DNA of 64,000 nt, taken from contig JAWLBI010000001.1 in NCBI GenBank assembly GCA_041394985.1, positions 2,604,001-2,668,000 of the forward strand. The letters are read 5' to 3'. Of the stretch, positions 1 through 8,902 are shown piece after piece; within the stretch, counting starts at the first letter, position 1, and each line of letters begins with the position of its first letter. A program made the translations under genes and the position numbers. The notes under the pieces are model-generated. The model saw only the letters and a program-made list of their open reading frames with translations, was not told where the DNA came from and did no database searches. This DNA is from JAGLON01 sp041394985. GTDB taxonomy: Bacteria; Zixibacteria; MSB-5A5; GN15; JAAZOE01.

Positions 1-477
1 GGTATTCAGGATGTCAGGACTCAACTCGGAGACGGCTTTAATTATCCCTCGATTAATCCAATGTCTCGTGTGACGACTCCCGATAGAATTCTCATATGCG
101 AAAATGAGCAGGAATTCATTCACACGCTATCGGAGCGGCTGCGGGCCGCCGATTTGAAATCATCGGTCGTATACGATGGTCAGCAGGCTATTGACGTTGC
201 GAATAAGGAAGAGCCCGCTGTCATGGTACTCGATTTGATGATGCCCGGAATCGACGGGATCAATACGCTTCGCACCATCCGTGAAAGCCATCCCGATATT
301 CGCGTCATCATTCTCACAAAAGACTATGATCCTGAGGAAGAAAAAAAATCTCTCGAACTCGGCGCATACGCATATCTGAAGAAACCGGTAAACGTCGATA
401 AAATGGCCCGCATTATGAAGACAGCATATCAGGAAGCGAGCCTTGAACGAGCGGCTCGACACCGCAATCATTTATAG
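1..477 (+). CDS. receiver-domain protein, 5' end outside the window
   Basis: CheY-like receiver domain. ILICENEQEF carries the acidic pocket, VMVLDLMMPGIDG the phospho-acceptor Asp, ILTKD the switch Thr and YLKKP the conserved Lys-Pro. The reading frame stays open upstream of the ATG at 61 to the first base of the window, and no Shine-Dalgarno lies before that ATG. The gene therefore probably starts outside and the ATG at 61 may be internal. After the receiver there is only a short tail (RAARHRNHL), so no C-terminal output domain. If the start is at 61 it is a 138-residue single-domain regulator; otherwise it is the C-terminal receiver of a larger protein. Confidence 0.75.
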   Translation, partial: GIQDVRTQLGDGFNYPSINPMSRVTTPDRILICENEQEFIHTLSERLRAADLKSSVVYDGQQAIDVANKEEPAVMVLDLMMPGIDGINTLRTIRESHPDIRVIILTKDYDPEEEKKSLELGAYAYLKKPVNVDKMARIMKTAYQEASLERAARHRNHL

Positions 478-606
478 AAAATAGTTAAAAATTATATCAC
501 TCAATCCGGGATATTGTTATCGATAATAGGACTAATAATGTCCTTGTAACATCTTATGTTGTCATATGTTGCAAAAATAAATCTTTATTTGGCGGCGCTT
601 TTTGCC

Positions 607-634
607 TTGCTAAACAAGGTGTTTTTAGTATATT
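607..634 (+). promoter_or_regulatory. putative sigma-70-type promoter of the first selenoprotein gene
   Basis: TTGCTA and TATATT are separated by 16 bp, about 85 bp before the ATG at 719. The paralogue at 2366 has the same arrangement, and the sequence around the elements is conserved between the two copies. Confidence 0.6.
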
Positions 635-718
635 ATTCGATAACTGCGCCAAGAGGCCTGTCTGCACATTAGCCTCGCCTTTTGATATGCATACCAAACG
701 AATGATAGGGAGGATATC

Positions 719-2107
719 ATGAGAATTTTGCTACCGGCAGTACTGGCAAGCGTGTTATTGCTGGCCGGGCTGGCTATTGCCGGAGATCTCACGGATCGAT
801 GTCGCGTCTCCGATCTTGAGATTCCCGCCATAGCCTCCCCTGAGGCGCCGAATGAAACGGCCCCGGCAACAGTTTCCGGAGATACGGATCGTACCCCGGA
901 TTATACAGGATTCCTGCGGGTCTATATGGTCGAACCCGAATCCCGGTATTACGATTACAACTTTTACAACTACGAAAACGGTTTCCTTGACTTTGCCGTG
1001 AATCAATCCATCTCGATTCCATATCAGGATTCTATTGTCATAACGAAGGTATGGAATGGAACGACTGCCGGCTTTAGTGATATTACGGAAGATAATATTG
1101 CTGCTGTCGCCGCCGTCTTTAATGACACCGGCCATCCCGCCAATTCCGATCCGGATGGTCTGGCGCCTTTCACCGCCTACTATGGCGATGCCTGCGCCTA
1201 TGCCGAACCGGGTGAAACCGCTTCCGATACCGCCATTGGCGATTATTCCCACATGGTTCTGGTTGAGGAAGGCACGGCCCATGGCTGACCGTCCTGTGCA
1301 ACCGCCCGTGTGGCGCTTCATAATTTATCAGTCAACAGCAGTTATCACTTCGAGTACGTTGCCATGGTTGTCGATCAGAATGCCAAGGCCAGCGCTCATC
1401 TCAATTCTCTCATGAACCTGTACTGGACCCCGACGTGCTATATGGACGGCGGAAACCAGGTAACAGTCGGTTCCAGTCAGACGACTATCGGAAATGGAAT
1501 TACATCCGCCGGACATTATGCCGTCAACGATATCGAATTGACCCTTTCAGTCGCCTGGATCGGCAGTACTCAGGTAGAAGTCACTGTCGTCATCAAAAAT
1601 AATCAGTTCTTTAATACGGCGCCGAATACTCCGGCCATGCCTGCAGGCCCGACAATCGGCGTCGCCGGCAGCCCCATCCCGCTTACTGCCGTATCGACCG
1701 ATCCCGATGCCCAGGATCTCTGGTATATGTTCGATTTCACGAACGGTGATTTCAGCGAGTGGATCGGCCCGTATGCATCCGGCGAAGAAGCAACTTATAA
1801 TAAGGCCTGGCCAGCCGTGGATGACAGCGCGCCGTACCGTGTACGGGTGAAGGATACCTATGATGCTGTGACCGGATGGTCGCCGTATAATTACATTGAA
1901 ATAGTCAGGCGCGGTGACGCCAATGGCGACACAAGTCTCAATATCGGCGATGCCGTGTTCCTGATTACATATATCTTCAAGAGTGGTCCGGAACCTGATC
2001 CCTACGATCAAGGAGACGCCAACTGCGACTTCAGTGTCAACATCGGTGATGCCGTTTACATCATCAATTACATCTTCGGAGGTGGTCCGCCGCCTTCCTG
2101 CGATTAA
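719..2107 (+). CDS. exported thioredoxin-fold (Omp28-like) selenoprotein with dockerin tail, copy 1
   Basis: The frame from ATG 719 (GGGAGG at 708-713) to TAA at 2107 is continuous except for one TGA at 1286-1288, codon 190. The TGA sits in HG-U-PSC, exactly where Omp28/thioredoxin-like proteins have CxxC: it follows strand VLVEEGTA, precedes helix ATARVALHNL, and a cis-Pro-like TPTCYMDGG lies downstream. Read through, the protein has 462 residues: signal peptide (about 1-21), N-terminal domain, redox domain with Sec190/Cys193, an Ig-like region and a two-unit dockerin (about 397-462) ending PPPSCD. The paralogue at 2366 has TGA at the identical position. An alternative reading is two separate ORFs or a broken gene, but the shared position and the hairpin after the TGA argue against both. 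A role as exported thiol oxidoreductase is inferred. Confidence 0.82.
1300..1318 (+). promoter_or_regulatory. SECIS-like hairpin, copy 1
   Basis: Immediately after the in-frame TGA, AA(C)CGCC pairs with GGCG(C)TT around the five-base loop CGTGT at 1307-1311. The loop begins 18 nt after the TGA and has G at its second position, as expected of bacterial SECIS elements read by SelB. The same loop at the same distance occurs in the paralogue. The fold was paired by eye. Confidence 0.6.
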
Positions 2108-2115
2108 AATTGACC

Positions 2116-2149
2116 AGGTCGGGGCATGAAAATCCCCCGACCTTTTTTT
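2116..2149 (+). terminator. rho-independent terminator
   Basis: AGGTCGGGG and CCCCGACCT form a 9-bp stem, followed by a T7 run, just after the stop at 2107. Confidence 0.85.
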
Positions 2150-2251
2150 ATACTGCGTACACCGGCTAAACCCCGATTTACCCGGCATTTTATGGTGTTA
2201 AGCCATTATATGTTTTAAGATTGCGTAGGTTGATGCGATGTCGTTTTGCTG

Positions 2252-2279
2252 TTGCAAAACAAGGTTATTTCGGTATATT
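2252..2279 (+). promoter_or_regulatory. putative promoter of the second selenoprotein gene
   Basis: TTGCAA, 16 bp, TATATT. The flanking bases (AACAAGGT...TATATTAT.CGATAACTGCGCCA) are shared with the promoter at 607-634, so the regulatory region was duplicated with the gene. Confidence 0.6.
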
Positions 2280-2365
2280 ATGCGATAACTGCGCCAGGAG
2301 GCTTTCCTGCTATTTGGCCTCTCCATTAGACTTGCGTGCGTCTAACATATGATAGGGAGGAAATC

Positions 2366-3667
2366 ATGAGAATGTTGCTGCCCGCATTGCTGACTTGTCT
2401 GTTACTTCTGAGTACAGCCTTTGCATCCGGTATTGGGCAAAATGAACTTGTACCGGATTATTCCGGTCACGTACGAGTATACATAATCGAGCCCGAATCA
2501 CGGTATTATGATTACGACTTTTACAACTACGAAAACGGCTTTCTTGACTTTGCAATTGATCAATCAGTAACGATTCCATATCAGGATTCCGTCGTGATTA
2601 CCCAGGTATGGGACGGTATAGCCGCCGGATTCGGCGATGTGACCGAAGATAATATCGCGGCTATCGCGGCCGTTTGTAATTCAACCGGGCATCCATCCAA
2701 TGCCGATCCGTGGGATGAAACGGCGCCGTTTACCGCCTATTATAATGATGCAAGCGCTTACGCAGAAGCGGGCGCAACGGGATACGATGTCGCAGAAGGA
2801 GGATTCACCCATACGGTCTTGTTAGAGGAAGGCTCGGCCCATGGCTGAACGGGCTGCCCCAGCACCCGTGTGGCGCTTGAAAGTTTGTACAACGGCGGTA
2901 GTTACAATTTTGAATTGGTATCCATGATCGTCGATGAAAATGCAACTGCCAGTACATATCTCAATACTCTGATGAATTTATTTTATACGCCCACCATGTA
3001 TTTTGACGGCGGTAATGAGGTGTATGTCGGCGCGAGTCAAACCAGTATGATCAATGCTATCGTAACCTGCGGTGAATACGAGGTGTATGATATCGACCTC
3101 TCTGTTTCAGTCGCCTGGTTAGGTAATGCGCAGGTTGAGGTTACGGTCGTTATAAAAAACAACCACTTCGTCAATACCGCCCCCGAAACGCCAACGACGC
3201 CCGGCGGTCCGGCCATCGGGGTCTCCGGCAGCGAGATTCCGCTTACGATGGAAACAACCGATTTCGATATTCATAATCTCTGGTATATGTTCGACTTCGG
3301 CAACGATGAATTCAGCGAATGGATCGGCCCGTTTGAATCCGGCGAAGCGGCTACCTACAATCATATTTGGTATACCTATGGCGAGGATTTCTCGTATCGC
3401 GTAAAGGCCAAAGACGAATACGACGACGAGACCGACTGGTCACCCTACAATTACATCGATATCGTCCAACGAGGTGATGCAAACGGTGACGGCAGCGTTA
3501 ACATAGGCGATGCCGTATTCCTGATTTCATACATCTTTAAGGGTGGCGCCGCCCCGGATCCGATTGACCGGGCCGATGCGAATTGTGATTACAGCGTTAA
3601 TATCGGTGATGCCGTCTTCGTCATTAATTACATTTTTGGAGGCGGTCCTGCGCCGTCGTGCGAGTAA
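2366..3667 (+). CDS. exported thioredoxin-fold (Omp28-like) selenoprotein with dockerin tail, copy 2
   Basis: Paralogue of the preceding gene. ATG 2366 follows GGGAGG at 2355-2360 with 5-nt spacing, as in copy 1. One in-frame TGA at 2846-2848 (codon 161) sits in HG-U-TGC, again the CxxC position of an Omp28/thioredoxin fold; the cis-Pro-like segment is TPTMYFDGG. The read-through product has 433 residues: signal peptide (about 1-21), N-terminal domain conserved with copy 1 (YYDYDFYNYENGFLDFA), Sec161/Cys164 redox domain, Ig-like region, and a dockerin pair ending PAPSCE. It lacks about 30 residues found near the N-terminus of copy 1. Divergence is enough to show that both copies have been kept under selection with the TGA retained. 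Confidence 0.82.
2861..2877 (+). promoter_or_regulatory. SECIS-like hairpin, copy 2
   Basis: AGC(A)CC pairs with GG(C)GCT around loop CGTGT (2867-2871), starting 18 nt after the TGA at 2846. Loop sequence and spacing match copy 1, while stem bases differ. A competing fold (ACGGG with CCCGT, 2849-2869) is possible. Confidence 0.55.
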
Positions 3668-3674
3668 ATATCGA

Positions 3675-3702
3675 GGGAATCGGAGATTGCTCTCCGATTC
3701 CC
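3675..3702 (+). terminator. hairpin downstream of copy 2
   Basis: Perfect 12-bp stem GGGAATCGGAGA / TCTCCGATTCCC with loop TTGC. The T-tract that follows is weak (TTGGTTATATT). Confidence 0.65.
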
Positions 3703-3777
3703 CTTGGTTATATTGCAATGGCTTCGTCAAAGATGAAGTGAGTCTCAACTAAATGGGAAGTGTCAGGAGCACTGCGA

Positions 3778-4206
3778 ATGTATAAAATTGTTATCAACTT
3801 CTTGTTTATTCTTCTCTTCCTTTTAGTAATCGGGATATCGTCTGCCCTTCAGGCCGGAACGGAAATCAATGTCACCAGAGTCAATTTCGTCGACTATGAC
3901 GGGGACGGTTTCGATGATCTGGCCGCCGATAATAATGAGAACGGCATCCCCGATTATATTGAAGAGAAGAAGAGCGAACCGATAGTTGAAGTACAAAGCG
4001 TTCTTGGCGACTCGTTCGGAGATCAGGCGAGTCAGGAAGGTGACATCTATCTTGATAATCAAGAGGCTTTCGGCGCCCGCGATTTCGCGATCCGGTGTAT
4101 GTCGAGCCGTCGAATCGGATTGAACGCCGGTGAGGAATTCGGAGCCGGAAACGGTCTCGGCGTCGGTGGCTCAGGTGGCGGCTGTCAGGGAGGTGTCTGC
4201 CGATGA
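3778..4206 (+). CDS. small exported protein with Ca-binding-like and Gly/Cys-rich segments
   Basis: ATG 3778 is preceded by AGGAG (3765-3769); an upstream GTG in frame at 3760 has no such site. The product has 142 residues with an N-terminal membrane or signal segment (about 1-26). It then has acidic DYDGDGFDD and DNNENGIPD motifs that resemble calcium-binding loops, and a C-terminus very rich in Gly ending GGGCQGGVCR. The stop overlaps the next start (ATGA at 4203-4206), so the two are translationally coupled and probably work together. No family is recognised. Confidence 0.75.
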   Translation: MYKIVINFLFILLFLLVIGISSALQAGTEINVTRVNFVDYDGDGFDDLAADNNENGIPDYIEEKKSEPIVEVQSVLGDSFGDQASQEGDIYLDNQEAFGARDFAIRCMSSRRIGLNAGEEFGAGNGLGVGGSGGGCQGGVCR

Positions 4207-5423
4207 GTAAGTACCGACTCCCCTATGCCCTGCTTCTGTGCCTAGTGCTTATGATTTTCGGTTCACTGTCGCAAGCCGGCGATATTAAAGTCGAATTCGG
4301 TTCATCGACCATTTCGACGCAAAACGTCCTTAACAACAGCACCGACATTTACGATGCCTATTCAGCCACCGTTATCGGCCTCAAGACCTATCCATTTCAC
4401 TTCCTTGAAATATCTTTATCGGGTGAGCAGGATGTATACCGAGAAGTAAGCGGGCTGAGCAATTCGTCGGGCAATCTGGATATTACTTTGATCCCGACCG
4501 CCCCGGGTGCGCGGTTGTCGATCCTCTTATCCGGAGGCATTTCCGGCCGAAAATACCATGAGGACTTTAGCTCAATCGACAATAACTATGGCCAGGTCTC
4601 GGCAGTCCTCGGGTATCAAGTGCAACCGAATCTCTTCGCGCGCCTTGGCGGCGAATTTCGATCGACTGCCTATATTAGTACCGACAATGATTACAAGCGA
4701 GATATCGACCTGTTTGCCGGCCTGAATCTCTCCCTCCTGGGAAAAGGGAGTCTCGATATCGAAGCCGGATTCAGCGGCACGAATTACAGCTTCAAGGATG
4801 CCTATCTCCCCGATTCGATTCCGCACTGGGATCAACCGGATCGCCTAATCCCGACGGATCGCGTTCAGATGTTCCGCATTCCCGAAACCAAAGAGAACCT
4901 GTGGCTGTTCTTCTTCTCGCCGAGGATATCCCGTCAGATCGGTAGTAGAACCGGCGCGAATATTGTCTACACGAAGCGGATATTCCAAAACTACAATAAT
5001 GGCTTTCTTTGGGGTGAAAACACCGGCTACCTCTCCCCCTGGTCAACAATTTGGGAGGGCGATAATATCAGCCTGAATATCAAATCATTTATCCTACCGA
5101 AATTCATTCTGAAGGCCGGTCTCGGATATTGGGATAAACGGTATCCGGTTACATCGGCAAGTGAGGTCTGGAGCGAAACCGGAATCACGGGCGATAATGC
5201 CGGATATGTTGATTTGACGTACGGCGAGGCAAAAGAAACGGAATTCGCCCGCAACGACTTTGTCACCAAGGCGTATTTTGGCATTCAATTGCCATTTGCG
5301 TTCCATTCGGGCCTGTTTATCGAACCGTCATTGAATATCGAATACACCGACAATCGTTCGAATAAAGACAGTTACAATTATGATAACTTCTCGATTACGA
5401 CCGGAATTACGATGAGATTTTAG
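4203..5423 (+). CDS. outer-membrane beta-barrel protein
   Basis: The product has 406 residues, with a signal peptide (about 1-25, cleavage near SQAGD). Long runs of alternating amphipathic strands follow, ending in FSITTGITMRF. A terminal Phe after an amphipathic strand is typical of BAM-inserted barrels. Start overlap with the small Gly/Cys-rich gene suggests the barrel may export or anchor that protein; this is inference. No more specific family was recognised. Confidence 0.7.
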   Translation: MSKYRLPYALLLCLVLMIFGSLSQAGDIKVEFGSSTISTQNVLNNSTDIYDAYSATVIGLKTYPFHFLEISLSGEQDVYREVSGLSNSSGNLDITLIPTAPGARLSILLSGGISGRKYHEDFSSIDNNYGQVSAVLGYQVQPNLFARLGGEFRSTAYISTDNDYKRDIDLFAGLNLSLLGKGSLDIEAGFSGTNYSFKDAYLPDSIPHWDQPDRLIPTDRVQMFRIPETKENLWLFFFSPRISRQIGSRTGANIVYTKRIFQNYNNGFLWGENTGYLSPWSTIWEGDNISLNIKSFILPKFILKAGLGYWDKRYPVTSASEVWSETGITGDNAGYVDLTYGEAKETEFARNDFVTKAYFGIQLPFAFHSGLFIEPSLNIEYTDNRSNKDSYNYDNFSITTGITMRF

Positions 5424-5441
5424 TATCAGACTATGAGCATT

Positions 5442-5475
5442 AAAAAAGCCCTTCCGCATTGGAAGGGCTTTTTTT
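5442..5475. terminator. bidirectional terminator between convergent genes
   Basis: AAAAAGCCCTTCC-GCATT-GGAAGGGCTTTTTTT: A-run on one side and T-run on the other, so it can stop transcription from the barrel gene (+) and from gatD (-). Confidence 0.85.
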
Positions 5476-5478
5476 GTG

Positions 5479-6861
5479 CTATCGTATATTCGATTTGAGG
5501 AATTGTCGTATCTCCGGCGTCCCGCCCTGATAAATAAGATACCCGTCATATGGTTCGCGCTCGGTGATATCACCGCCAATCGGCGTCAGCATCAGCCGTT
5601 TTACTTCCTCGAGGTCATCCGTCTGTCCCAATGCCCAGCCGAGTTTGACATAAGCCACTTCCGGCAGCAAATTATCGCACGGGATGATTCCCTTCGCCAT
5701 AAGATCGCGCCCCGTATCATACACGAACATGTGTACGTATCCCCAGAGCGTCTGCACCGTCATATAAATCGCAACACCGGCCTTGGCGGCGCGCTCGATT
5801 GCCGGATATACCGGCTTATTGACATGTCCCAGTCCCGTTCCGGCGATAACGATACCGCGATATCCCTTCTCAACCAGTGAATCGATGATATCGGGGTGCA
5901 TATTGGGATAGTAATACACCAGAGAAACCCGCTCCTCGAATACCGGCGTAATCTTGACATTCCTGTCTTTGCGGCGACGGTTGTAATTATCCTGCAACGG
6001 AGTGATTTTCTCACGATCGACTGTCGCAATCGGAATATCGCCAATCGTTCGGAATGTCGACCGGTACGACGAATGCATCTTTCTAACCCTTGTTCCGCGA
6101 TGAAGCAAACCATACACATCGGAAGTCGGGCCGAACATACAGACGAGAATCTCTGCGATTTCCGATTCAGCCGCCGTCTTGGCCGCGTGCATGAGGTTGA
6201 GAGCCGCATCCGATGACGGTCTGTCCGACGATCGCTGTGAACCAACGAGTACAATCGGCACCGGTGAGTTCTGTATCATATACGACAATGCCGCGGCCGT
6301 GTGATGCATCGTATCGGTACCGTGACCGATCACGATTCCGTCAACGCCGTTCTCAATTTCTTTTCCGATGGCCTTTGCCAGAGTCGTATACTGCATCGGC
6401 CCCATATTTTCACTGAATACGGCAAATAGTTTTTCCGTGGTCAGATTACAGATATCTGCCAATTCCGGCACCGCTCCATAGAGCTCACCCGGCGAAAAAG
6501 CCGGAATAACCGCTCCGGTGCGATAGTCGAGTCGCGAGGCTATCGTCCCACCGGTACCGAACAACTTGACATTCGGTTTGTCAGGGCTGTATGGAAATTC
6601 TTTTTCCGGAATCTTGTAATGAGCTTCCTTATAGCCCTGCTCGATCATATCGGTGACGGTCTCAGTCGCGATGCCGACATTATACCCGGTGATGAGCTTG
6701 AGCACGATATGCTTGTCATCGTCGTTTTCCGCGCGTGGTAAAATAATACCGGAGAAATCGCCTCGTGTCGTTTTAATCAGCGCCTGGCTCCAGACTCGGA
6801 CATTGAATTTCTTCAACGTCTCCAGCGCCGCGCCTTTGTATCCTTTGAATATGTCAGACAT
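5479..6861 (-). CDS. gatD: Glu-tRNA(Gln) amidotransferase subunit D (archaeal type)
   Basis: 460 residues. GatD is the asparaginase-like subunit that releases ammonia from Gln/Asn for conversion of Glu-tRNA(Gln) to Gln-tRNA(Gln) by GatE. An N-terminal SH3-like domain (about 18-62) characteristic of GatD precedes the type-I asparaginase fold. The catalytic residues are visible: T106 in FGTGGTIAS, T182-D183 in GHGTDTM and K261 in TRVRKMHSS, spaced almost as in the characterised archaeal GatD. ATG 6861 overlaps the gatE stop by 8 bp, so the two are coupled. GatDE is textbook archaeal, whereas bacteria use GatCAB, so its presence between bacterial-style genes is notable. A plain asparaginase is unlikely because of the SH3-like domain and the gatE neighbour. 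Confidence 0.93.
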   Translation of the reverse strand: MSDIFKGYKGAALETLKKFNVRVWSQALIKTTRGDFSGIILPRAENDDDKHIVLKLITGYNVGIATETVTDMIEQGYKEAHYKIPEKEFPYSPDKPNVKLFGTGGTIASRLDYRTGAVIPAFSPGELYGAVPELADICNLTTEKLFAVFSENMGPMQYTTLAKAIGKEIENGVDGIVIGHGTDTMHHTAAALSYMIQNSPVPIVLVGSQRSSDRPSSDAALNLMHAAKTAAESEIAEILVCMFGPTSDVYGLLHRGTRVRKMHSSYRSTFRTIGDIPIATVDREKITPLQDNYNRRRKDRNVKITPVFEERVSLVYYYPNMHPDIIDSLVEKGYRGIVIAGTGLGHVNKPVYPAIERAAKAGVAIYMTVQTLWGYVHMFVYDTGRDLMAKGIIPCDNLLPEVAYVKLGWALGQTDDLEEVKRLMLTPIGGDITEREPYDGYLIYQGGTPEIRQFLKSNIR

Positions 6862-8851
6862 GAGCCACCTCGTTTCTCACGGCGTCGGCCAGTTCTTTCA
6901 GGGCGATATTTCCCAGCGCCAATTTTCTCACGTGTCCCATTATCCAGTTCGTTTCGGCATCGACGGTTTTCGTTATACCGATTTCGTCGAACTTCTTCTT
7001 TAGCGGCGGCACATGAGTCATGATATCATTGAGCGTATACGACTTGTATCCGATGACATGCAATATTGAATCGAATACCATTTTGGGGTGCGCATACAGT
7101 TCCGGCATCATCGCCTCGGCCAGTTCATGATGCAGCTTCCTGGATTGGAGGAATTTGAACAAGCCATAGATGGCATAATAGTTAAATTCGGCCGATGGCA
7201 CGACGGTCCTCTCGACCGATCGCAGCGTATGTCCGAAAAACGTTCCGACGAACTTCGACGGCAGTGAGAAATCATCGATGATCTTCTGTATCAACCAAAC
7301 GAGATTCTTTTTCAGTAGATACCGGTGCGTATCGGCCGGTACGCCCCAAGCTTTTAACTGCTCGAGACGATTTGAAACGGCAATCGGAAGGCCCTCGCGG
7401 ATTCGCTGTATACGCTCCTCCTCGATCGGAATCGGCGCCGAATCAGTATCCGGATACATACGATCCGGTCCCGGTAGGACCCGCTCGAAAATCGTCGTAC
7501 CGTCAGGCAGAGATTTTCTGGTTTCATTCGGTACGCCTTCGAATGCGATCAGGCACCGTTCGCGGATCGTCTCAATGGCGGTTTTGATATCTCTATCTTC
7601 GCCCCAGATGATAATCTGGGCGTCGTTTTCGCCGGCATTCAATTCTTTACCGAGTCGTTTCCACTGATCGTCCGCAACGACGGGTGCGGCATCATCGAGG
7701 GCAAACATTTCCGAGTATACCATATTCGGTCGTTCGAGACAGGCAATGACTTTCAGTCGATCGCCCAATTCGGTCGCAAAGGACTGGCCCGGCTGCGTGA
7801 AGAACGATAGCATTCCTTTGAATCCGGGGAGATTAATCGCCGTAATTCGATATCCCTTTTCACGAGCCGTCATCAGCGGTCCGCCGATTATTCGCAGCAT
7901 AGTCGGATCGATATCGGAATGCGACAAATCCCAATCCTGCGCGGTCAATCCCCGCTCTTTTAGTTCATCCGCAATCGTCAATAATGCCTTCTGCCGGAAG
8001 GCCTCGTTGTGAGTCAATTCCGGAATCCAGCGAATATGAGCGACGCCTTTTATTTCCACCCGGGTTCCGCCCGTAATGGAAACATTGACATCCTGCCTGG
8101 CGGCCCCGATGCCGGTTCGCATCTTGGCCGTACTCCGGACCAAAAAGCGCAGATAATGAGCGGCTTCCGCCACTTCATCCGGCACCTTCATATCCGGCTG
8201 TGTGACCGATTCGATCAATGGCATCCCCAGGCGATCGGTCGTATAAACACGTTCATGCCCTACATCCGATACTTCGCGGCAGGAATCCTCTTCGATACTG
8301 AGCTGAATGATACCGATATTCTTATTAGAAATCGGGATTTCCCCGCTGATGCCGACAATCGCCGTCCGCTGGAATCCGGTCGGGATAGATCCGTCAAGGT
8401 ATTGTTTGCGGGTTATATGCAATTCGCCCACGATATTGGTGCCGAGCAGAAGCGCCACTTCAATGGCGATATCGAGCGCCTGCGGATTTATCGGGAACGG
8501 CGGCGTATCATCGATATCATACGTACAGGCGGTGGCATCTTTAATGCGATAATGGATGTTTTTCTTGGTCCGAAACTCCATGAGCGCGGTCCCGTCATAT
8601 TCCCCCAGTTCACTCAGGGTCGGACGCATGTGGCGGAGGAGTTCGGCATCGAAATCATCACCTTCCTGGTACAATCCTGCAGGGCATCGGCAGAACAGTT
8701 TTTTATCCGTAAACAGTTGCTGATGAATCTCAAGACCACTCTTGAATCCTAATGATTCATATGTCTGTGTATTGGCATCACGCTTAGAAACATACCCGAT
8801 TTTCTCCCGAGTCTGTTCATATCGCAGCCGTGGATCGAATTCGTTTTCCAT
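6854..8851 (-). CDS. gatE: Glu-tRNA(Gln) amidotransferase subunit E (archaeal type)
   Basis: 665 residues from ATG 8851, which has GAGAG upstream; the frame extends 20 codons further without a better start. GatE is the kinase/transamidase and tRNA-binding subunit. GatB/E signature SGLEIHQQLFTDKKLFCRCP lies near the N-terminus. GGTRVEIKG and an insertion domain after the catalytic core (about 270-420, GatE-specific and AspRS-like) follow. A C-terminal helical and YqeY-like tail ends MGHVRKLALGNIALKELADA. It is first in a two-gene operon with gatD. A GatB would be near 480 residues and lack the insertion, so length and partner both support GatE. Confidence 0.93.
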   Translation of the reverse strand: MENEFDPRLRYEQTREKIGYVSKRDANTQTYESLGFKSGLEIHQQLFTDKKLFCRCPAGLYQEGDDFDAELLRHMRPTLSELGEYDGTALMEFRTKKNIHYRIKDATACTYDIDDTPPFPINPQALDIAIEVALLLGTNIVGELHITRKQYLDGSIPTGFQRTAIVGISGEIPISNKNIGIIQLSIEEDSCREVSDVGHERVYTTDRLGMPLIESVTQPDMKVPDEVAEAAHYLRFLVRSTAKMRTGIGAARQDVNVSITGGTRVEIKGVAHIRWIPELTHNEAFRQKALLTIADELKERGLTAQDWDLSHSDIDPTMLRIIGGPLMTAREKGYRITAINLPGFKGMLSFFTQPGQSFATELGDRLKVIACLERPNMVYSEMFALDDAAPVVADDQWKRLGKELNAGENDAQIIIWGEDRDIKTAIETIRERCLIAFEGVPNETRKSLPDGTTIFERVLPGPDRMYPDTDSAPIPIEEERIQRIREGLPIAVSNRLEQLKAWGVPADTHRYLLKKNLVWLIQKIIDDFSLPSKFVGTFFGHTLRSVERTVVPSAEFNYYAIYGLFKFLQSRKLHHELAEAMMPELYAHPKMVFDSILHVIGYKSYTLNDIMTHVPPLKKKFDEIGITKTVDAETNWIMGHVRKLALGNIALKELADAVRNEVAHV

Positions 8852-8902
8852 TATTCTCTCATATATTAAAGAAACTACTACCTTACCGTTTTCATAGGCG
8901 GG

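Noticed and set aside
1310..2107. Separate gene starting at GTG 1310 (and the equivalent GTG 2870)
   Set aside because: Both lie in the same frame as the upstream half, lack ribosome sites and signal peptides, and sit inside the loop of the SECIS-like hairpin; a single read-through protein explains everything.
1286..2848. Genome-wide reassignment of TGA (for example to Gly or Trp)
   Set aside because: TGA is used as a normal stop in several intact genes here (gene at 3778, gatE, sdhC, sdhA), so only a context-dependent recoding fits.
719..3667. Two pseudogenes caused by nonsense mutation
   Set aside because: Independent mutation to TGA at the same redox codon in both diverged paralogues, with preserved downstream frame and dockerins, is improbable.
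5479..8851. Archaeal contamination or assembly chimera at gatDE
   Set aside because: Flanked by a shared bidirectional terminator with a bacterial barrel gene and the same base composition and hairpin style as the neighbours; still worth a coverage check.
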